Source of the DNA: JBKJUK01 sp046590705
Lineage (GTDB): Bacteria > Acidobacteriota > Thermoanaerobaculia > Gp7-AA8
Length of the DNA: 15,221 nucleotides
Reading direction: 5' to 3'
Assembly: GCA_046590705.1 (NCBI GenBank)
Contig: JBKJUK010000361.1
Coordinates: 1-15,221 of the forward strand
The notes below the pieces were generated by a model. The model saw nothing but the letters and a program-made list of their open reading frames with translations, did not search any database and was not told where the DNA came from. Each line of letters starts with the position of its first letter. Positions within the stretch are counted from its first letter, which is position 1. A program made the position numbers and the translations under genes. Shown piece by piece: positions 7,408 to 13,035 of the stretch.

Positions 7408-7433
7408 GTGGAGACGAGGAAATCCCGCCTGTG
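7408..7433 (-). repeat. REP-like palindrome, degenerate copy 4 (reverse)
   Basis: This matches the REP-like unit at 21 of 26 positions in reverse orientation, starting two bases after the pgsA stop codon. It keeps the GTGGAG foot and one intact arm, but the inner arm is decayed. It is paired with the intact copy at 7527. Confidence 0.6.
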
Positions 7434-7526
7434 AAGTCTGCGGCCGCCCGCGTTGACTCACCGGACCTGTGCCACACAACCGCGGCGACATAGCGCTGCC
7501 GCTCATGGTCCCGAGGGTCAAAGGCA

Positions 7527-7552
7527 CACAGGCAGGATTGCCTGTGCTCCAC
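7527..7552 (+). repeat. REP-like palindrome, copy 5 (forward)
   Basis: This exact 26-bp copy lies in the convergent gap between pgsA and the coiled-coil gene, 24 bp from the stop codon of the latter. The palindrome could shape transcript 3' ends from both sides. Confidence 0.85.
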
Positions 7553-7575
7553 AAAATCGGGGCCGTGCCTCAGGC

Positions 7576-7902
7576 TTATTCTTCGCTGTCCTGCACGGGC
7601 GCGCTCTCTTCGAGTGCGTCCAGGCTGCCAAGGATGTTTTCGATGCGGTTGCGGATTTCGCTGCGCTCGCTGCGAAACTTCTCGACTTCCGATTCCACGG
7701 TCGAAAAATGATCCTGCGCTTCCTGGTGTGAGGAGATCTGCGATTCTGCCTTCTCGACACGTGAACGCAGCTCGTCGCGCTCGCGTCGCAGGTCCTGAAT
7801 CATCTGTACGGCACGTTCGACACGCTCGCTGAGTTTTGCGAGAATTTCTGTTTCATCACTGGTCTCGAACGACAACTGGTCACTTCCCGGGGTCTTCTTC
7901 AA
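7576..7902 (-). CDS. ZapB-like coiled-coil protein
   Basis: This product of about 108 residues is nearly all charged coiled coil. Heptad-like repeats run from about residue 18 to 90 (EILAKLSERVERAVQMIQDLRRERDELRSRV, then EVEKFRSERSEIRNRIENIL). It ends in an acidic tail. It has no signal peptide or membrane segment, so it is cytoplasmic. Size and pattern resemble the cell-division factor ZapB and related septum-associated coiled coils, but coiled coils mimic one another, so the name is tentative. The gene follows pheT, whose TAA stop is part of TAAGGAG (7908-7914). That site suits the TTG at 7902 (5-nt spacing) better than the GTG at 7905 (2-nt spacing); starting at GTG would add one residue. 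Translational coupling to pheT is likely. Confidence 0.75.
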   Translation of the reverse strand: MKKTPGSDQLSFETSDETEILAKLSERVERAVQMIQDLRRERDELRSRVEKAESQISSHQEAQDHFSTVESEVEKFRSERSEIRNRIENILGSLDALEESAPVQDSEE

Positions 7903-7907
7903 CACTG

Positions 7908-7914
7908 CTCCTTA
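7908..7914 (-). promoter_or_regulatory. Ribosome binding site overlapping the pheT stop
   Basis: TAAGGAG contains the pheT stop codon TAA and serves the downstream coiled-coil gene, favouring its TTG start at 7902. A terminating ribosome would sit on the next initiation site. Confidence 0.7.
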
Positions 7915-9936
7915 TGTACCGATGAGCTTGACCGGAAGCATCTCTACGATTTTCCCGGCAAGAGAGTTTTGCAACTGAAGAACTTCATCCTGCGTCAGCG
8001 ACCGATCGTCGGTCTGATACCAGAGCCCGAGAGCGGTTTTGATCTGGTCGTCACCGTCCTGCTCATAACGATCCCAGAGCCCGATCTCACTGAGATGAGG
8101 AACCTCCAGCGTGCGGATCGCGCTGACGATTTCCCCAAAGGTGAGACTCCTGGCGTGCAGCAATCCCAGTACCATCGGGATCCCGGGGAACTTCGAAGAC
8201 GGCGTCATCTTCCATGGACCGACAGACTCGAGCAGCGCGGCGATATCGATGTCCGCAGCGAAGATTTCACCTTTCACGCCGAAAGCCTCGGTCACGCGCG
8301 ATTCGAGCACACCGAGGCGCGCGATCACCTTTCCTCCCGAACGCGCGAGTGCTGACTGATTGGCCTTGAATGCTTCCAGACTCGCTGATTCGAACGTGAC
8401 CGGCACGCGGAACGCTGATGTCACAGCCTCGACTGCGCCCTTCAATTCGAAGAAGCCGGCAGCCCTTTTCGTCTCGCCCCAGTGCGCCGACTGCGTCCCG
8501 AACATCACCAGCCCAGCCGTTGGCCGCTCTTCGATTTTGCCTGCAGCCTTGTGATAGGTTTTTCCTACCTCGAAGATCGCTCCGTCGCGCGTTCCATAAC
8601 TGCGGTTATGTGCAACGACCTCCAGCAGTCCGGGAAAGATCGACTGGCGCATCACCGAGAGATTCTCGGTGAGGGCGTTGACCAGCTTCAGCGGTTCATC
8701 GAGGTTGAACAGCGCATCATGCTCCGGATGGATGAACGAGTACGTCACGACTTCGCTCAGGCCGGCCGCCATCAGCGTGTCTCTGACTTTTTCACCGGCC
8801 ACGCTGTGCGGATCTTTCCTGACATCACCGGTGGTGACGCGCGGGAGGACCGCGGCGATGTTGTTGAATCCGTGGAAGCGGAGCGCCTCTTCGATCAGAT
8901 CGATCTCTTCGAGCAGGTCGACGCGGTACGTCGGAATTTCGACGACTGTAGTCTCGCCGGCACGCTCTGCCTTCATCCCGAGCCGACGGAACAGCGATAG
9001 TGCGTACTCAGAAGAGAGCGCGCCACCAGATGCCTCGAGGAGACGTCGATCCCGCAGTGTGATCTGCCGCGCACTCACCGGCGACGAAATCAGATCCAGC
9101 AGATCAGATGGAGTGCCTCCGGCTTCAGTCTCCATCATCTGCGCGGCCAGCATCACCGTTTCGACCGTTCCACTCGGGTCGGCTCCCCGCTCGAAACGGT
9201 AGGAGGCGTCAGTCTTGAGGCCCAGCCTGCGCGCCGTGCGCCTGATCGGCGACGGCTGAAAATGCGCACATTCGATGAGGACGTCGGTCGTCTGCTCCGA
9301 GATCTCGCTGTTCTGACCACCGATGATTCCTCCGAGTCCCACTGCTCGCTGACCATCAGCGATCACCGCAGTGGATTCATCCACCGCGCGATCCTGACCA
9401 TCGAGCGACCGGATCTTTTCACCCGGACGACCAGCGCGGACGACGAGGCGGCGATCGGCAATCTGCGCGAGGTCATAGGCGTGCAGCGGATGCCCTGTGG
9501 ACAGCATCACGTAGTTGGTGATGTCGACGATGTTGTTGATCGGTCGCAGACCTACGGCCTGCAGCCGCCGCTGAATCCTGGCGCTGGACGGCTTGACCTT
9601 CACGTTGCGCACGATGCGTGCGGAGAAACGCGTACAAAGTTCCGGAGCCTCGATCGCGATGGTGATTTGATCGGACGTAGCTGACGGCACTGCGTGCTGC
9701 TGTTCGATGCGGCGGAGTTCCCTTCCAGTCGTCGCAGCAAGTTCTCTGGCAAGTCCCAGGTGAGACATGGCGTCGATGCGATTGGTGGTGAACTCCACCT
9801 CGAACACGGCGTCATCGCCGTGCCTTTCGATGCCTTCGACAGCATGACCAACCGATGTGAGTTTCGTGGAAATCTCGTCGTCGGAAAGACCATCGAGGTC
9901 GATAAAATCCGACAACCAGTCGCGGGATATTTTCAT
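7912..9936 (-). CDS. pheT: Phenylalanine-tRNA ligase beta subunit, short form
   Basis: PheT forms the alpha2beta2 synthetase with PheS and carries the editing site and tRNA-binding parts. The 674 residues are shorter than the roughly 790-800 of E. coli-type PheT. Residues 1-38 (MKISRDWLSDFIDL) match the N-terminal domain. The chain then passes straight to FEVEFTTNRIDAMSHLGLARE (45-65), skipping the EMAPII/OB-fold tRNA-binding domain expected in between. The B3/B4 editing region (about 95-260, with NNIVDITNYVML, GGIIGGQNSEI and DASYRFERGADP), the B5 and catalytic-like domains and a C-terminal FDX-ACB domain (about 580-670) are all present. There is no frameshift, so the short form looks native. 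pheS is not adjacent. The ATG start lacks a Shine-Dalgarno sequence; TACAAT (9946-9951) predicts a leader of about 3 nt. Confidence 0.95.
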   Translation of the reverse strand: MKISRDWLSDFIDLDGLSDDEISTKLTSVGHAVEGIERHGDDAVFEVEFTTNRIDAMSHLGLARELAATTGRELRRIEQQHAVPSATSDQITIAIEAPELCTRFSARIVRNVKVKPSSARIQRRLQAVGLRPINNIVDITNYVMLSTGHPLHAYDLAQIADRRLVVRAGRPGEKIRSLDGQDRAVDESTAVIADGQRAVGLGGIIGGQNSEISEQTTDVLIECAHFQPSPIRRTARRLGLKTDASYRFERGADPSGTVETVMLAAQMMETEAGGTPSDLLDLISSPVSARQITLRDRRLLEASGGALSSEYALSLFRRLGMKAERAGETTVVEIPTYRVDLLEEIDLIEEALRFHGFNNIAAVLPRVTTGDVRKDPHSVAGEKVRDTLMAAGLSEVVTYSFIHPEHDALFNLDEPLKLVNALTENLSVMRQSIFPGLLEVVAHNRSYGTRDGAIFEVGKTYHKAAGKIEERPTAGLVMFGTQSAHWGETKRAAGFFELKGAVEAVTSAFRVPVTFESASLEAFKANQSALARSGGKVIARLGVLESRVTEAFGVKGEIFAADIDIAALLESVGPWKMTPSSKFPGIPMVLGLLHARSLTFGEIVSAIRTLEVPHLSEIGLWDRYEQDGDDQIKTALGLWYQTDDRSLTQDEVLQLQNSLAGKIVEMLPVKLIGT

Positions 9937-9945
9937 GGCCGCGCG

Positions 9946-9974
9946 ATTGTAGAGAAAGTTCGCCGAAGAATGAA
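9946..9974 (-). promoter_or_regulatory. Candidate promoter of pheT
   Basis: TTCATT (9969-9974), a 17-nt spacer and TACAAT (9946-9951) lie on the minus strand. The -10 matches 5/6 and the -35 is weak. Initiation near 9939 would give an almost leaderless mRNA, consistent with the missing ribosome binding site. Confidence 0.45.
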
Positions 9975-9986
9975 GGAGGGAGAATC

Positions 9987-10016
9987 GGGCCGGGGGCCGG
10001 AGTTTGGGGGCCGGGG
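9987..10016 (+). other. G-run cluster with quadruplex potential
   Basis: Four plus-strand G-runs (3, 5, 5 and 4 G) are separated by 2, 9 and 2 bases, fitting a loose G-quadruplex pattern. They lie about 50 bp upstream of the pheT start, on its template strand. The motif is seen; folding is not shown. Confidence 0.4.
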
Positions 10017-10068
10017 TAGAAGCGGAGGCAAGTCGGGCGATGTCATTGTGAGCAGGGAACCGAGTTGT

Positions 10069-10222
10069 GCCGTCATCCCGAGCGGCGGAATGGGTGGGTG
10101 CGAGGGACTACGCCCAGGGACCGCGCTGCGTTCTCGAGCGCGAACCTTTCGCGTAGATTCCTCAGTCGCTCCAAAGTCTGCGTTACGCACCAGAGTGACG
10201 CGTGCTCGTTCGGAATGACGGC
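10069..10222. repeat. 154-bp dispersed-type repeat element
   Basis: The ends are inverted: GCCGTCATCCCGA at 10069-10081 and TCGGAATGACGGC at 10210-10222 match at 12 of 13 positions. Inside lies a small hairpin with CGCGAA/TTCGCG arms (10139-10153). The GTCATCCCGAGCG...GGAATGACG layout is like intergenic repeats common in Acidobacteriota and other GC-rich genomes. No transposase or ORF is inside. Only one copy is in this window, so the dispersed nature is inference. Confidence 0.55.
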
Positions 10223-10253
10223 TGCGTCTCACTTCAGCTCGACCGCTGCTGAA

Positions 10254-11222
10254 TCAGCTACCCGAAAACTTCACGCGTGCAAGGACCGACTCGGCAGCGT
10301 CGTGGGGGTTGTTCTTTTTCTGCAGCACATCGTCGAGAAGCTTCTCGTAATCGTCGCGACTGATCGTGCCACCGACTACCCGGGTCATGAAGCTCTCTTT
10401 AATCTGCGTCTCGACGCGTATGCGCACTCGCTCGCGATTACGGCGGTCGAGTTCTCCGGAGGTGAGAAGGTACTGGCGATGTTTCTCGAGTGCCGCATGC
10501 AGTTCCTCGATCCCCTGCGCCGTCGAAGCCACGGTTTTGACGATCGGCGAAATCCAGTCGCCATGCTCCTCGACCAGCGACATCATCATGGTGACTTCGT
10601 TCACGGTTCGGTCCGCGCCAGGTCTGTCGGCTTTGTTCACGGCGAAAATGTCACCGATCTCCATGATCCCGGCCTTGATGGCTTGAATGTCATCGCCCAT
10701 CCCTGGCACGAGCACGACCACGTTGGTCTGCACGGTGCGGATGATCTCGACCTCGTCCTGCCCTACTCCGACCGTCTCCACCAGCACGATGTCGAAACCG
10801 CTGGCGTCGAGCAGATCGACTACGTCGTTGGTCGCTTTAGCCAACCCTCCGAGAAAACCGCGGGTGGCCATTGATCGGATGAACACGCCGCGATCGGTAT
10901 AGAGCTCCTGCATCCGGATGCGATCACCGAGGATTGCACCCCCGCTGAACGGGGAAGTCGGATCGACGGCGATGATGCCGACCTTTAAATCCATCCGTCG
11001 ATAAAAGCGCGCAAGCGCGAATACGAGCGTAGATTTTCCGGCACCGGGCGAGCCGGTAATGCCAATGATCCTGGCCTTGCCCGTGTGCGGATACAGTTCC
11101 GCGAGCAGTGCGTCCGCCTCTGCTGAGCCACGCTCTACGAGCGAGACTGCCTGCGCCAGCGCACGGTACCTGCCTGCGCGGATACCGTCGCTCAGCGATG
11201 CAGCAGTGGCATTCGAGCTCAT
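10254..11222 (-). CDS. meaB: Methylmalonyl-CoA mutase-associated GTPase MeaB
   Basis: MeaB (ArgK family, G3E GTPases) loads and protects the adenosylcobalamin of methylmalonyl-CoA mutase. The 322 residues fit the family. Visible are the P-loop GSPGAGKS (57-64), the AVDPTSPFSGGAILGDR stretch (85-101) with the metal-binding Asp, ETVGVGQDE (149-157), and the guanine-specificity motif NKAD (196-199). The C-terminal dimerisation region is complete. The ATG is 10 bp after the stop of the acyl-CoA dehydrogenase gene, so the two are almost certainly co-transcribed. A weak CAGG two bases from the ATG is the only ribosome-binding hint; coupling is likely. No mutase gene is in the window, so its client must lie elsewhere. 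An isobutyryl-CoA or ethylmalonyl-CoA mutase client cannot be excluded. Confidence 0.95.
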   Translation of the reverse strand: MSSNATAASLSDGIRAGRYRALAQAVSLVERGSAEADALLAELYPHTGKARIIGITGSPGAGKSTLVFALARFYRRMDLKVGIIAVDPTSPFSGGAILGDRIRMQELYTDRGVFIRSMATRGFLGGLAKATNDVVDLLDASGFDIVLVETVGVGQDEVEIIRTVQTNVVVLVPGMGDDIQAIKAGIMEIGDIFAVNKADRPGADRTVNEVTMMMSLVEEHGDWISPIVKTVASTAQGIEELHAALEKHRQYLLTSGELDRRNRERVRIRVETQIKESFMTRVVGGTISRDDYEKLLDDVLQKKNNPHDAAESVLARVKFSGS

Positions 11223-11232
11223 GGCCTGACGC

Positions 11233-12378
11233 TCAGGAGTTCGCGAGCAGGTTACGTGCGATCACCAGACGCTGAATCTCGCTGGTTCCTTCACCAATGG
11301 TGCAGAGCTTCACGTCGCGGTAATACTTCTCAGCGGGAAAGTCCTTGATGAATCCGTAGCCGCCGAAAATCTGCACCCCTTTCTCACTGCATCGCACCGC
11401 CACTTCTGATGCAAAGAGCTTGGCCATCGCCGAGAACTGTGTGGTCCTCTCGCCGGAATCCTTGGTCACTGCTGCCTGGTAGCAGAGAAGTCGCGCTGCC
11501 TCGATCTCAGTGGCCATATCGGCCAGCATGAACTGAATGGCCTGAAAGTCAGAGATGGTCTTGCCGAATGCCGTGCGCTGTTTCGCGTAATCGCGAGCGG
11601 CCTCGTACGCACCTCGTGCGATCCCGAGTGACAGCGCTCCGATGGAGATGCGGCCGCCATCCAGAATCTTCATGGCGTCGATGAAGCCGTAGCCGAGTTT
11701 CCCGAGCATGTTCCCTTCCGGAACTCTGCAATCTTCGAGAATCAGCTCGGCCGTGTCAGACGCTCGCATTCCCAGCTTGTTCTCTTTCTTCCCCGGGCGA
11801 ATTCCCTTCCGATCCATCTCCACTGCGAAGGCGGTAATTCCGTGCTTCTGATCGTTGCGATCGGTAACGGTGAGCACCACCGAAATGTCCGCGTACGTGG
11901 CGTTGGTGATGAAGTTCTTGGTTCCGTTGAGAACCCATTCGTCCCCATCTTTCACCGCTGTCGTCCGCATGCCTGAGGCATCGCTCCCTGAGCCAGGCTC
12001 AGTCAAACCCCAGGCGGCAATCCATTCCCCCGAGGTCAGCTTGGGCATCCACTTCTTGCGCTGCTCTTCGTTGCCGGCGAGGTAGATGTGGCCGGTCCCG
12101 AGAGAGTTGTGTGCCGCTACAGTCAGACCGACCGAACTGTCGACGACGGCCAGTTCTTCAATGATGTGAACGTAGTCGACGTAGCTGAGCCCCGATCCGC
12201 CGTACTCTTCGGGAAAGATGGCACCGAGCATTCCGAGCTGACCGAGTTTCTTGACCACCTCGAGAGGAAAGGTCTGCGCTTCGTCCCACTTCATGACGTG
12301 CGGCTTGATTTCGGTCTCGGCAAACTCCCGGACCGTCTGGCGAATCGACTTCTGCTCGTCTGTTAGACGGAAATCCAT
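11233..12378 (-). CDS. Acyl-CoA dehydrogenase
   Basis: This FAD-dependent flavoprotein introduces the alpha-beta double bond of an acyl-CoA and passes electrons to ETF. The 381 residues match short/medium-chain ACADs. The order is: N-terminal helical domain (MDFRLTDEQKSIRQTVREFA), ACAD signature 1 (AAWGLTEPGSGSDASGMRTTA), the beta-domain WVLNGTKNFITNA, and a C-terminal helical domain with RTAFGKTISDFQAIQFMLADM and QIFGGYGFIKDFPAEKYYRD. In IGEGTSEIQRL the Glu at about 363 sits where short/medium-chain enzymes carry the catalytic base. The ATG at 12378 follows GAGGAG by 8 nt; 56 further open codons upstream lie in the leader. Pairing with meaB suggests a branched- or short-chain substrate feeding propionyl-CoA metabolism, for example butyryl- or isobutyryl-CoA. 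Substrate length is not resolved. Confidence 0.95.
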   Translation of the reverse strand: MDFRLTDEQKSIRQTVREFAETEIKPHVMKWDEAQTFPLEVVKKLGQLGMLGAIFPEEYGGSGLSYVDYVHIIEELAVVDSSVGLTVAAHNSLGTGHIYLAGNEEQRKKWMPKLTSGEWIAAWGLTEPGSGSDASGMRTTAVKDGDEWVLNGTKNFITNATYADISVVLTVTDRNDQKHGITAFAVEMDRKGIRPGKKENKLGMRASDTAELILEDCRVPEGNMLGKLGYGFIDAMKILDGGRISIGALSLGIARGAYEAARDYAKQRTAFGKTISDFQAIQFMLADMATEIEAARLLCYQAAVTKDSGERTTQFSAMAKLFASEVAVRCSEKGVQIFGGYGFIKDFPAEKYYRDVKLCTIGEGTSEIQRLVIARNLLANS

Positions 12379-12386
12379 GGTGGAAA

Positions 12387-12392
12387 CTCCTC
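12387..12392 (-). promoter_or_regulatory. Ribosome binding site of the acyl-CoA dehydrogenase
   Basis: GAGGAG lies 8 nt upstream of the ATG at 12378 and settles the start against the longer open frame reaching 12546, which would cross the promoter. Confidence 0.75.
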
Positions 12393-12464
12393 GGTGGACG
12401 ATCGTCGCCCCCGGATGAACGGTGAACTCGGAGAGCGAAGGCCAGATGGCAATCGCCCTGAACT

Positions 12465-12482
12465 CGGCAGTCGAAACTGCCG
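12465..12482 (-). promoter_or_regulatory. 5'-terminal leader hairpin with TTCG loop
   Basis: Perfect 7-bp arms CGGCAGT and ACTGCCG enclose TTCG. With initiation predicted near 12484, the hairpin would occupy the extreme 5' end of the dehydrogenase-meaB mRNA, about 85 nt before the start codon. 5'-terminal stem-loops are known to protect mRNAs from 5'-dependent decay. The role here is inferred. Confidence 0.45.
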
Positions 12483-12490
12483 GAGCGCGC

Positions 12491-12518
12491 ATTCTAGCGC
12501 GACGACCCCGAACGTCAA
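12491..12518 (-). promoter_or_regulatory. Promoter of the acyl-CoA dehydrogenase-meaB operon
   Basis: TTGACG (12513-12518), a 16-nt spacer and TAGAAT (12491-12496) lie on the minus strand, each matching consensus at 5/6. Initiation near 12484 would give a leader of about 106 nt. The -10 hexamer is the same as that of the tRNA-Leu promoter. Confidence 0.65.
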
Positions 12519-12578
12519 CAGGTGACCGGGCGGAAAGAGACTCCAACGGGTGCGAAGGACGGCCTGGACCCTGGTTCT

Positions 12579-12959
12579 CTACGGTCGCTGCAGCGAATTC
12601 GGATCTTCGCCGGCCCGGAGGGAGATCTTCATGCCTTCTTCACCGAGTTCGAGGCATTCAAAAAGATTACGGACCGACTGACCGAGCCGGTCGAATCCGA
12701 TCTCCATGGTCTCGATACCGTCGACGATCCGGCGGGCAATGTCCGCGGCCTCATCTCGCGCCCCGATTGCTTCCGACTCAGCAGGATTCTCACCAGTGGC
12801 CGAGTAACGGAAAAGCAAAGCAGCCAGCTGTTCGGCCAGATCGAGAAGCTCGCCACCCGCGGGCGTTCCTTCATCGACCTTCTGCGAGATGTATCGCGCA
12901 ATTCTCTCAGCAATGGTTCCGGCATGAGGAAGATCGAGCGGAAGATCATTAAAGGGCAT
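12579..12959 (-). CDS. Protein of unknown function (126 aa)
   Basis: I recognise no family. The 126-residue product starts MPFNDLPLDLPHAGTIAERIARYIS and is acidic and predominantly helical: amphipathic stretches at about 15-55 (ELLDLAEQLAALLFRYSATG) and 65-110 (EAADIARRIVDGIETMEIGFDRLGQSVRNLFECLELGEEG). It has no signal peptide or membrane segment and a single Cys. The frame stays open upstream only through two REP-like units, so I start at the ATG at 12959. No Shine-Dalgarno sequence is present; CATAAT (12966-12971) would initiate at the ATG itself, and GATAAT (13018-13023) is an alternative -10. It lies 76 bp downstream of the aconitase-like gene on the same strand, with a REP pair between. 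A small regulatory or adaptor role is only a guess. Confidence 0.65.
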   Translation of the reverse strand: MPFNDLPLDLPHAGTIAERIARYISQKVDEGTPAGGELLDLAEQLAALLFRYSATGENPAESEAIGARDEAADIARRIVDGIETMEIGFDRLGQSVRNLFECLELGEEGMKISLRAGEDPNSLQRP

Positions 12960-12977
12960 TGCCTGATTATGAAGCAT

Positions 12978-13003
12978 GTGGAGCACAGGCAATCCTGCCT
13001 GTG
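12978..13003 (-). repeat. REP-like palindrome, copy 6 (reverse)
   Basis: This exact copy forms, with copy 7, a perfect inverted repeat (27 bp per arm counting one flanking base) around about 45 bp. It lies between the 126-aa gene and the aconitase-like gene. Confidence 0.9.
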
Positions 13004-13035
13004 GCGCGCTGCAGGAGATTATCAGGACGTTACAA

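Larger units (their letters stand above)
9937..10253. other. 317-bp geneless spacer upstream of pheT
   Basis: No believable gene is present. From the pheT side it holds the candidate pheT promoter, a plus-strand cluster of G-runs (9987-10016), and an imperfect inverted-repeat element (10069-10222) that stops about 30 bp before the meaB stop. pheS would often be expected here and is absent. Confidence 0.65.

Noticed and set aside
12379..12546. 56-codon N-terminal extension of the acyl-CoA dehydrogenase
   Set aside because: It would cross the predicted promoter, and GAGGAG sits correctly before the internal ATG.
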